Positions 34,673 to 45,492 of a stretch of DNA of 64,000 nucleotides are shown in pieces; position 1 is the first letter of the stretch, and every line of letters begins with the position of its first letter. Source of the stretch: Heterodera schachtii (Eukaryota; Nematoda; Chromadorea; Rhabditida; Heteroderidae); assembly GCA_023374025.1 (NCBI GenBank), contig SIJG01000145.1, positions 248,001 through 312,000 on the forward strand. The letters run 5' to 3'. A program made the position numbers and the translations under genes. Below the pieces are notes generated by a model. It saw only the letters and a list, made by a program, of their open reading frames with translations, made no database searches and had not been told where the DNA came from.

Positions 34673-37600
34673 ATGGCCAAAAGCAGCACGGAATTGGTGT
34701 TGAAAACAGCCGATGAAGGCGAAAATGGCGAGGCGGAAGGAACGGAGCGGGAGACATGGGGTAAAAGGAGAGAATGAGAGGGGGGGGGGGAGAGGAAGAG
34801 AGAGACATGGGGTAAAAGGAGAGAATGAGAGGGAGGAAGAGAGAGAATGCCTGAAGGGGAGAGGGGAGGGGAAAAAGCGGGAGACAAAAAGGTGATTAAG
34901 GCGAAATCAACATCTAATGGAATGAATTTTGGAGGATGCCTTTGTTTAGAGCGCAAAATCGACTTTCTTCTCTCTGTGGTCGGTTTTGCCGTTGATTTGG
35001 CCAATGTTTGGCGTTTTCCCTATTTGTGCTTCAAAAACGGTGGCGGTAAGTCGCTTAAATTGCCGTTTCGTTTTTCCCACTTTTTGCCGCTTCTTCAGGC
35101 GCTTTTCTGCTCCCTTACACAATGATGGTTCTTTTGGCAGGTATAAACATCCAATGAACACCCAAATCAGCTTTATTTGGCTTTTGTAAGGCATTCCTTT
35201 GTTTTACATGGAATTGGCACTTGGCCAATTCCATCGAAAGGGTGCGATCACAACTTGGGGCCGAATTTGTCCGCTCTTCAAAGGCATGGGCGGCGGAAGG
35301 TCCTCTTTTTGAGCACCATTCTCTGTTTTAGGCATCGGCTACTGCGTCATTATGACCGCCTTTTACACCGATTTCGTAATTTTGCTAATTGCCCCCCCCC
35401 CTTTTTCTTTGCTCACTTTCCCAGTTTTACAATGTGATCATCGCTTATGCCCTTCACTATTTCTACGCCTCCTTCTCCACCCAACTTCCCTGGTCAAGCT
35501 GTTCCGGAAAACGTTCTTAATTAATTCTGCTAATTGCCCTGTGATTTCCTTTTGAGACAATTCGCCCGCGTGTTACGAGCCGAGTTGGAGCGACCAATCG
35601 CAGCAATGCGCGGACGGCCCCATTTTCCGGCAGAATGAGACGAGAAATGGCACTTCGCCACGCATTGACCGACCCGTCTCAGCCGCAGAGGAATATTTTT
35701 AGTCAGAAACAGAAATTGGGAAGAGAGGGAAAAGAAATGCATTTGCAGCAAATATTTCCTTGGACTACACGCCGAAAAAGAAGCCATTCCCCACGTCACA
35801 CAAAGCGTGGGACAACTCGGACCAATCAATTGGGAAATCGTGGTAAGACAGTCAAAGAAAGGCAATTAATTGGTTAAACGATGACTCATTAATTCCAATC
35901 TCGGACTAATTGGGTGGATTAATTATAATTCTCCGTTTTCCCAAGGCTTGTCTGTTTGTTGTCTACATCATCTGCTATTTTTCGCTATGGAAGGGCATCA
36001 AAATGTCGGGAAAGGTCCGTCCGTTTTCTTACCGTGGTTCCCCTCGTGATGCTCGAGAGTCTCGGCCAAAGAAAACTGTTTTTGTGACGGGTTCAGTCTC
36101 GGATTTGTTTCAGTCCCCCGTCCCTCTCCCCCCCCCCCCCCCCCCTCCCCACCCCTTCCCATGCTCATTTGTCAGGTTGTGTGGTTCACCGCCATTTTCC
36201 CCTACGTCGTGCTCTTTTGTCTGCTCATCCGCGGCGTCACTCTCCCCGGTCCCTTTTCCCTTTCCCTCTCCCTTTTTTCATTTTTCAATGATAAATTTCA
36301 AAAGGTTCCGAAAAAGGCATCGAATATTATCTCCGACCCAATTTGGAGAAGCTGAAGGACCCAAATGTGTGGCAAGATGCCGCAACACAAGTGCCCAATC
36401 TGTCGCGTCTAAATTTGTTAATTTTCCATCCCTAAAGGTTTTCTTTTCACTTGGCCCAGGCTTTGGCGTTTTGATGGTTTGTACTTTCATTTGAATATTT
36501 TTTATTTTAATTTTAGGCTTATTCTTCTTACAACGAATTCCACAACAATGTTTATTTTGACGCTCTTCTGACAAGCACAATAAATTGCGCCACGAGGCAT
36601 TTAAATTTAAATGCATTAAAATTTAGACAATTAGACGCATTCCAACCCAATTAAGAGTTGATTGTTTTACATTAATATTCTAATAGTTTTCTGGCCGGCT
36701 TCGTCATTTTCTCTGTCCTTGGCTATATGTCGTGCAAAAGTGGAAAACCAATTCACGACGTTGCGCAGGAGGGGCCGGGGTCAGCAGTGCCTTCATGACT
36801 CCGGCCATTAGTCGGCTCATTTCTCAGTTTAGCCTCGTCTTCGTCGTTTACCCCGAGGCTTTGGCCACAATGCCCGGGGCCACCGTTTGGTCTTTGATTT
36901 TCTTCCTAATGCTTTTGACCCTCGGATTGGACAGCTCGGTGAACAAAGAAACAAACCCCGGGACCCAATTCCTATCCATTTTATTGTTTTCGTTCAGTTC
37001 GGTGGGTCCGAGGCGATCATCACGGGGCTAAGCGACGAATTCCCAGCAATTAAACGCAACCGCGAAGTGTTTGTGGCCGTACTGTTCTCTTTCTATATGA
37101 TCGTTGGGCTGACAATGTGCACAAAAGTCATTTTGCTTTAATTGGCCATAAATGTGCCAAAACCAGGCCAATTAAGGGCGGAATGTTGGTAATGGAGTGG
37201 CTGATTGTCTACGGCACCACTTGGGGACTGCTGATCGCTGTGTTTTGTGAAGTGAGTTCTAAGCGCAAACCCATCTACCGTATACTTAAGCATTTACCCA
37301 TTCTCCTACCGTATACCCATTATTTAACCAATTTTCCTACCGTATGCATTTTCCTATTCTCCTATCCTAAGCACACTATATAATTCATTTAGACTATGGT
37401 CATCTCATTCTGTTACGGTATTTGCTTTTAAATCCCATTAGTTGCTCAATGACTTTTTGAGGCATTCGTCGCTTTTGTGCCGACATTCGCGCAATGCTCG
37501 GCTTTGAGCCCGGCTTTTATTGGCGGTTGGCTTTGCTTTTTCTTTCCCTTTGCATTTTGGCATTTTCTCTTTAGCATCTGTTGGACAGTGGGGGCTCCTT

Positions 37601-38167
37601 TCTTTCTGATTGTACGTCAATGATTCATTTCGCATTTTAATGGCTCCCATTAATTGTCCATTTGCCCCCCCCCCCAATTAGGCAATGATTCTGAGCAGCT
37701 TCATCAACCTGCAGCCCCTTCAGTACCAAGACTACGTTTATCCTTCGTTGGCCAATTCTTTGGGCATTGTTTTTGCCCTTTCGTCAGTTTCGGCCATTCC
37801 ATTGGTTGCACTTTGGCAAATGGGAAAAGCAAAGGGTCGAACTTTTGGCGAGGTGCGAATTTCACACTTTGGGACATTAAATTTAGGACTGCTTTAAACT
37901 GAAATTTTCCGTGACTCTTGGCCAAAAATGGGGAATTTTATCGGCCCAGGACCGACTCGAGCAGTCCTAATGAACATCATTCATTAATTGTGTGATAAAA
38001 TTTAATAGAAAATGCGATTTTTGCTTACGCCGACGGAAGACCAAACGCATCGACAGACGGAAAAGGCACAAAACCGTGTAAAATTTTCAAAAATGGACAT
38101 GGACATTCCGAATGAAGAAGAATTCCATCAACAGATTAATGCTGAACACGGCGACGTATTATTATAG
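34673..38167 (+). CDS. SLC6 monoamine transporter, serotonin transporter (MOD-5)-like
   Basis: This is a sodium/chloride-coupled neurotransmitter transporter with 12 membrane helices, which clears monoamine from the synapse. About 18 small exons give the family blocks in order. TM1 is [18 protein letters not shown], whose Asp is the amine-binding hallmark of SERT and DAT. Then [49 protein letters not shown], an extracellular loop with NET and NGT glycosylation sites, [64 protein letters not shown] and [15 protein letters not shown]. The cytosolic tail ends at TAG 38165-38167. Introns 35284-35331 and 36597-36686 begin GC. The N-terminal start is the ATG before ERETW; earlier exons may exist. 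The joint in the second extracellular loop near 35502-35555 is unresolved. SERT versus DAT cannot be settled by eye; SERT/MOD-5 is favoured. Confidence 0.87.
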
Positions 38168-38494
38168 GGAACGTAAGAAAAAAATGACAGTGCAATTTCA
38201 TTTTTACAATTATTTAATTTGAATTGCTCCCCGACCCCACGGGGAGGAAATTCTCGGGAGCCAAAAAAGACCGGGGACAGTCGGGGATTGGAGTCGGGGA
38301 GCAACCCTAATTTAATTGACAGAGGTCGTTAATGAACTCAATTAATGTGAACTCCGGTCAATTAAAGTGATTAGCACAATTTAAAATTTGTTCAATGACT
38401 TCTTCTGGTTGTCCTTTCTTAACACCATCCGCACAACTTTGGACATTTCGTGTACATTTTGAATCTGACCATTGGGTTTTCGCTTGCGCATTCA

Positions 38495-39080
38495 TTAGAC
38501 GTTAATTCGCTGCAAAGTGTTTCGTCGGTGTTTCTGAACGGTGCTAATTATCATCCAATGCAATTGATCAATTGCTGCTCTTTGCCTGCATTCGCTGTTC
38601 TGCTGCTGAGTGATCGAATTGCACAGTCCGCACTTATTAGGACAGAAAGTGGCCATCACACTCTGTTGCTCGGTGCACCACCCTTGGTCCAACCAATGTT
38701 GGCACGTTCTTTCATCTGTGGACAGAGCCCAACTTCACAATGGCACTCCGTCCCAACCCCGCGGCAAACCCTTTTTGTTGGTGCATTTAAATTCGGGTCG
38801 TTCGCAGCACATTTGGCAGGTCTTAGCACACTTTAACGCTTCATTGCGGAACACTAAATCAGAAATTCCCCAATTATCTTTATCCGAGTGATAAATTAGT
38901 CACACCGGCACTTTGGCACAAAAACTCTCTGTTTTGAAACACTTTGGCACAACTTGAATCAGTGGCATAATTTAGACACGGGCAATTGACAGAAGAAAAG
39001 GCAACCAAAGGAACTGGGAAAATGAACACAGAGATCGAATTAAACAGCATCAGGTGGATGGCTAATTTAGCAATTAGCAT
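38495..39080 (-). CDS. Small secreted protein with two ShKT domains
   Basis: A signal peptide (LAIHLMLFNSISVFIFPV) starts at 39080. The first ShKT-type module has CPCLNYATDSSC, AKVFQNREFLC and, after a short intron, ALKCAKTCQMCC. The second has ERTCQHWLDQGWC then FCPNKCGLC. The intron between the modules (about 42 bases, donor GGGTTGGG on the minus strand) keeps phase and removes a stop. ShKT domains are about 35-residue, six-Cys units common in nematode secreted proteins, as channel-binding modules or protein-interaction units. A hydrophilic tail follows to TAA/TAG at 38495. It lies tail to tail with the SLC6 gene. The protein could be a gland or surface secretion; function is inferred only from the domain. 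Confidence 0.75.
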
Positions 39081-39829
39081 TTTAAAAGAAAGCACAAAAT
39101 GAAATGAAAAGAAATGAATGACTAATGGAAAAGGGGCAATTAAAACGAAACCAAATTTGGGACTGACAATGAGACAAAAAGGGCAAAACGGAGGAGAAGC
39201 AAAGTGAATGAAAATGGGAGGTGAGAGGAGGTGAGGGGGGGGGGCAAAATGGGAGGGAAAAAAGGGGGGGGGGGGATTCAAGCCAAGCCAAATGCATTTT
39301 CCATTCCAATCACAACAAACAGAGCCCCCCCCCCCCCTCCACTTTTGTGCAAATAATTCCAATATTCATTCGTATAAGTTCAGCAGAGATTGTTCCACAA
39401 ATATTAAAATGTCAATAAATTCAGGAAAATATCGTTATATTTCATTCCTATTCTTCAGCAATTTAATTTCAAATAATTAATGCATAAAATTACTTATTGA
39501 TTTTCTGATATTAAATATTATTTAAATAATTAAATAAAGGAATTTGCTATTAAATCATAAGAAGCAATGCCTTTTATTAATAGGATTAATAATTTGTCGA
39601 GCTTTCAGAATTTTTGATAATAAATTTCCAAAAAGTAACGAAATTTTTTTGAAACTTTATGGGTTAAAAGAGAAATTTTAACACAAAAAAATCACAAAAT
39701 TGAAACAATTAAAATTTGGGGAGACAAAAATGGTGCACCAAAACGAATCCAACCTCAAATAAATAATTTGTATTTAATTCAAATTTTAAAGGATCATTTC
39801 GCCAATCATTTAAATATTCTCTTCTGCTG
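39081..39829. other. Divergent promoter region with poly-G and poly-C runs
   Basis: About 750 bases: G runs at 39234-39243 and 39265-39274, a C run at 39326-39336, then AT-rich DNA. No coding frame is supported except perhaps an upstream coding extension (KGSFRQSF) next to the FPGT start. Confidence 0.45.
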
Positions 39830-42708
39830 ATGCGCAAAGACACTTTTGAAATTGCGGCCGATGAAAATGAATTGTGCCATTGTCCCAAATGGAACATTTT
39901 TGTGCTGACGGCGAGAAATGCGGCACAGAAAGAACAGTTTGAGTTGGAATTGCGCAGACTCCGCTTAATCGAGCAGAACTTTTGTGACCAAATTGTTGTG
40001 CTCGAAGATTCGCCGGTTAATGCCAAAATCGGTGGCCCAAATTAACTAATTAATAAGAAGACAAAAATGGCCTTAATTTTCGATAGGTTCTGGCGGTGCC
40101 ACCCTAAACGCCTTACTTTTCCTCTTCGAATGTTTTGGCGGTGAAGTCTTTTTTGCGCAAAATCGTGTCCTTTTGCTGCACAGCGGCGGACTGAGGTCAG
40201 AAAATGGGCAAAAAAAGGGCAAATGGAAGGATTGACATTGGCACAAATTGCCATTTTTAGCCAACGCATTTTCCATGTCGCCCTCACAGGTTTTTTGGCA
40301 TTTCCCCTTTTCCGTCCTTCTCTTTCTCCGTAGGAAAAGCCTTCATGCTTTTGCCGGATGGTCGCACTTTACTTGAGCATAAACTCATCTCTTATCGGTT
40401 GGTTGGGCGGCGCTTTTCAACGGCCGACAAAAGGCCAAATAAAATGCCAAAAATTGGCCAAAGTGCCAAAATGCCATTCTTTTGTTTTTGGGCCTCTCCT
40501 TCTCTCCGTCCATTCGTCGCTCGGCTTCGTTTTCGTCGCTTCTGCCGATGTGCTCGAACACTTTCCTCCCGCCATTTCCGTCCCCTCTTTTCCGGGCGAT
40601 CTTTTGCTGATCGCTCACCAATCGCTGGTCGAAGTGGCCGAAGGGCACGGCGTTTATTTATTCGGCGAATGGCACGGAAATTCAAATGACAGCAACGGAC
40701 AAAGCCAAAAGTTGAAGGTTTTTCCATTTTAAGAAACAATTGTCCACCAAACAGCACAGAGAGTGCTGCAAAAACCGACGGCGGAGGAAATTCGCAGAGA
40801 AAACGCAATTTTGGAATGCCAAAGCGAAGGGGGGGAGGAGTTGGTGTTGACGGACAGTTGCTATTTGCTGGGCCACGGATTGGCCGTCGAATTGGCGCTT
40901 CTGAGACGGAAAATGGGTAATTAGCAAAGGCAATTAATTAGCCGCCACCACTTGCAATTAATAATTGTGCAGAAGCTGTGCCACTGAATGAGCTGTGCTG
41001 TTATCGCGACTTTCTCTGCCCGTTGGGTTTCGCTTCGGAAGAGCAACGAAAGGCCCATTTCAAAGCGAAAGTGCCGGAACTGCTGCAATGGCAAAGTGCC
41101 CTTTGGTAGTTACAATTAACAAAACTTAGTGGCCAACAACTGATTTTCATGCTAAATGACCAATTAAAAAAAATGCAAAAATATGCATTTGACTTTTCCC
41201 TAAGGTTTTAATTTTTAAAAAATAGATATTAAATTTTGAAATAATAAATGAAAAAATTAAATAAGTTCTAATTTCGTTACTTTAAAAATAAAATAAATAA
41301 TTAAAAAATTATATTATAAATTGAACAGTTAATTCAATAAATTTAAATAAATTAAATTCAGAATAAATTTAAATTAACTGCCAAGCCGTGGTATGTAAAA
41401 AATTTCCAACATTTTAAGTTTTTTCTCTGCTATTTTTTTTAATTTCAAGCATTAATAAAAACTAATAATTAAGGAAAATAATAATTTAATTAAATATTCG
41501 AGTTCTAGATTTTAATTCTCGATTAAAGAAGACTCTCTTTTTTCTCTTTCTTTTATCAAGTCAATTCGAGATCGATGTTTGTTTTTTACCCATAAGCTTT
41601 ATATTTTAAATCTTACAAATTTACTGAAAAATTTAGTAATAAAATAAGTAGGAGGGCTAAGAGGCAAATTTAGACCAAAATTATAGGAAAAAATCAAATG
41701 TTTTTGATTTTGAATTTTTATCGGTCGTCCCACCATGGCCAATTCTCTCATTTTTTGAATTAATTAAATGCCAAGGGATCTGATGCACAACAAAGAGGCG
41801 CATTTGCTCGACTTGGGCACACAGAGTTTTTTCCATTTTGGCACTCCAAGTGAACTTCTCTCCCATTTCTACGGCCATCCATCAATTTTTCGCGAAAAAT
41901 TTTTGCACAACGGAAAAATTGAGAATATTTTATATTCAAAAATTGGGGACAAGAAAAAGGTTGAGAAGAGTTAACGGATTATTTAGTTTTTTCTTTTTTA
42001 AATGTTCAGATTTCGGCTGAAAGTTTTTTGGAATGGTGCGATTTGAATGAAAATTGCGAAGTTGGCAAAGAATGCATTCTGAGCGGATTGGTTTATGACG
42101 GGGATTCACTGCTGCGCATTGGCAATGGCATTTGTGCCAGCACTTTCCCAATTGAGCGGAAACCTTCGGGAGGACACGCGGGTCGGAGTTTGGCATTTTC
42201 ATTGAAAAAACAATTCATTTGACAAAAGAAAAAGAAAATGTCGGCACTTAAAAAGCAAAAAGCCCTTATTGTGTTTTGCAGCCTTATTAGCATATTTTTC
42301 CGTTGTTCAGCTGACAATTCCGCGGTCTCTGCTTTTGTTACGGTGGCATTTCACCGCGACGACGACATTAAGCGAAGTTCGGCCGAATGTCCGCTGCTTT
42401 GGTTTGGCCACAGATTGGCCTCCGTCGCCCAAGGGCATGCCCAATTCCATTCCCTTTGGCACTTTCCCCTTTTCTCGGCTCACCCAAATCCCAGCGAATC
42501 CCTGCGGGAAACATTGGACACAATCAATCGACTGGGCCAAAACGAACCACAAAAAAGCGACAAGACAAAGCCGAGAAGCAATCAGCAACAATTATTGTCA
42601 ATTGAAGAAGTACTCCAAAAAGTGGACGCAAAAAAACTGAGGGAAATGCGCGAAAAATTCATTAAAATGCCAATGGAAGAGAAAGAAAGCGGAAAACCAA
42701 CAGAATGA
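39830..42708 (+). CDS. fpgt: Fucose-1-phosphate guanylyltransferase (FPGT-like)
   Basis: The enzyme makes GDP-L-fucose from fucose 1-phosphate and GTP in the salvage pathway. Blocks in family order: WNIFVLTARNAAQKEQFELE, NAKIGSGGATLNALLFLFE, RVLLLHSGGLSQRIF, GKAFMLLPDGRTLLEHKL, FVFVASADVLEHFP, EVAEGHGVYLFGE, VLQKPTAEEIRRENAIL, VLTDSCYLLGHGLAVEL, CCYRDFLCPLGF, SFFHFGTPSELLSHF, CEVGKECILSGLVYD and LLSIEEVLQKVDAKKL near the end. The nucleotide-binding GGAT and HSGG motifs are intact. Exons include 39830-40031, 40087-40195, 40261-40289, 40334-about 40392 and 41775-41957. The intron 41108-41774 is large and AT-rich. One joint, between LEHKLISYR (about 40392) and FVFVASADV (about 40529), cannot be made with GT-AG in phase. 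The start agrees with the family's N-terminus. Cytosolic. Confidence 0.85.
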
Positions 42709-43131
42709 TCTGGGTACTTAAAACCCTGGAAAATCCAAAACATTACGAATGTTTAAGAGTGTACACCTATCAAAGAGCTATTTGTAAGAGAAATTTTCTT
42801 GAAGATTTTTTATCGGAATGGGAAGTGATTATAAACAGATTACTTTGTGTATTTAATGTTTTGCGCTTAATTGATAACAGGAAATTGAGAAAATAATTTT
42901 TGGTAAAAATTTCAGCCCAATTGGACAAGTGAAAGATAATGGAGTTACAAAATAGTGGCGCTATAATTAGCAAGACATAAAACCAAGGAAATTTTCTCAT
43001 AAAAAAATTTATTACAATTTTGTAGCAAATGTCAAGTGCCAAACAAACATTTTAAAAACAATAAGCTCTTTAACACTTAAAAGATAAAGCAGAAGATTAT
43101 GATTGATCAATTGGAATTCAAATTCTAATTT
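42709..43131. other. Convergent 3' region
   Basis: About 420 AT-rich bases between the stops of FPGT (+) and the MLT-10-like gene (-). No gene is supported. Confidence 0.5.
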
Positions 43132-45403
43132 TCAGCTAAGATAACTTGGGGACAAAATCACAGCAAAAGCAATTAGTGGACTTTGGATGATCGGTGAAAG
43201 AGCGTAGGGACTCAAAATCAATCCGGAGATGGCCATGGGAGAGTAAATGACTGGTGTGAGCACGGCGGGCGACAAAATGATGGGACTGCCGACGGTGGGG
43301 TTGAAAATGAACGGAGACAATGCCAACGGGGACAGAATGAACGGGGTGAACACTTGCGGGGACAGAATGAATGGGGCCATCACAACTGGCGAAAGTATGA
43401 AGGGGACGAACACTCCCGGCGAAAGAATGATCGGATGCAGCGCCAGAGGGGACTGAAAGGGACGCGGAGGGATGGGGGGAGGAGAAAAAGACGGACCAAA
43501 ATAACGGGAGCAAAAATGGCAGGCGACAGAATCAACGGGTCGAGCAGACGGGGCGAGAGGATGACCGGCACGAAAGCCCACGGGGAAAGGATCACCTGAA
43601 CAACGGGGCGTATAAAAGATGGAAAGGGAGGGGGGGGGGGGGACGGCACAGGGCCCAAGACGGCAGGGGCAAGGATCAGCGGAGAGAAAATGATCGGAGA
43701 AAGGATGATCGGGCTCTTGTCGAGGAAGGTCTGGAGACAAATGGTCGGATTGCGAAGGCCGAGTCCAACTCACGAGGATAAACGGGGAAAAGCTAATCGG
43801 CGACAGAATCACCGCTCTCTTTGACCGCGCGTGGTGCTGCGCGTTCGCGGGCGCTGACTTCTGCGTGATTTTGAATGATTTTATCTGCGCGAGCGAATGA
43901 ATGTCGCGTTCAATGTGCTGCTGAATCGTCGATCGGTTCAACGCCAGGAACCGTTTGAGCACCTTAAGCTCAAGCACTTCCTTTTGTTCACTAAGCCATG
44001 AGTTTCACTTTCTCGTCGTGGAACTCCGAGTTGGGCCCGTACAGCAAATCCAACTGCTGCTTGGACAGGAGGGCGAAGCCCGTCCTGTTCATGTCTTTGA
44101 TCTGCTCACTGCCCATCAACTTATGCAATTGTTCGAACACTTCGACTTTGCTCACATCTTTTGGGCCAAAGCCGTCGCTGAAAATGCTAATCTATTACAA
44201 ACGATTGCCACTTTTTTTGGCACTGTTTTTCACTCCCTTTGGCACTTTTGTCCCCTTTTGCCATAGTTTTTCACCCCTTTGACATTTCCCCCCGCCTCCC
44301 CCGCGCCATCGCCCCAATGGTCGACCTTATGTTTTGTTTGGTAAAGTACAACGGAGTGCCCTCTTTGGTGCGTATCTCGCGCTCGTACCGCTCCCTGTCG
44401 TAATGCTTTTCCCACACCGTTTTCAATGGGTTTTCCCCCGGGGCCGTCGCATTCGTTTCCTGAAATGGTCCACCGTCATGAGCATTCATTCATTCATTCG
44501 CTCATTTATTTCTTTTCTTACCGCCTCAATTTTCTCGGCATTTTCCACCACTCCCGACGCCTCCATAATAAAGTCCATCCAAAGCTGTTGGTCTTTGGCA
44601 CTAAAGCCAAATGGTCCCCCGATATTTTGTATCATATTCGGAAGGCTTGTCAAATTCTAAGGAAGGATTAATTAAAACAATTCGAAAGTCATTCCTTCGC
44701 TCGGCTCACCTCAATTCCCGTGCCCGAATTATGTAATGAAAAAAGCGAAGGCGACAGAAAATCGATCTGACCAGGAAATAGGGAAAATGTATAATTAGGA
44801 GCGAGTGTATTGGGATAATAGTTGCTCAAATTTCTGCCATTTCAATACCATAGCCCTTTTTGGTTGATTTACCATATCCCTTTTTTGCTGATTTACCATA
44901 TCCCTTTTTGGTTCGCTTACCGTTTCGTTTTGGCTTGGGTCCTGCTCCGGCGTCACACTCAAAAACCGCGGTGAAACCATTTTAAGGGTTTTGTTGTCGA
45001 AATCGGTTAGATTTTTTCCTGCAAGTGAATAGCCCAATTTGAGGCCCTCACGCAACAATTTGATGAAGCGGTCAACCGGCGCCTTTCCCTTCTCTTTTCG
45101 CTTTCGTTGCAAAAAGTTGCGCAGCTTTTTCGGGTCGCCAATTACGTCGTTTAGCTGTCAATTAGTTAATTAGTCATCATCAAATGAGCATCCTCTGGGG
45201 GGCGTTCTTTCATTGTCCCAATTTTCCATTCTGAAAATGACTTCATTTCTCTGTTCACTCACATTGTCTTCAATTGCGCCCTGCCTTTTCAGTCCCCGGT
45301 AGGTCAATTGGTCCAACGATTCCACCGATTCCTCCTCCAAATTCCGTTTGATTTCCTTTCTTCTTTTTTCAGTGTTGCCTATCTTTTGCACAGTTTTCTG
45401 CCA
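43132..45403 (-). CDS. MLT-10-like moulting protein (partial, 5' end not found)
   Basis: Minus-strand exons carry blocks that I recognise from the nematode MLT-10 family: [37 protein letters not shown], and [18 protein letters not shown]. They are followed by [23 protein letters not shown] and a C-terminal array. The array (about 43840-43140, read down) is about 19 imperfect repeats of the form I-L-S-P-x3-x-P-(F/L/V)-I, e.g. [19 protein letters not shown]. Introns inside the array remove frames that would otherwise stop. MLT-10 proteins are secreted by the hypodermis and needed for cuticle shedding. The array is followed by stop at 43132. The most upstream exon seen starts at 45403; the signal peptide ex pected further upstream is not visible, and a 2.3 kb transposon lies just there. 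One intron (about 44850-44925) contains three copies of a 22-23-base direct repeat. Confidence 0.75.
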
Positions 45404-45492
45404 TCTGAAAGCATTGAATGTTCCTTCAACAAAAGTGCCAAGACACTTCCCAAATAAAAATTCAAAATTCAAATTCAAATGGAACTCCAAAT

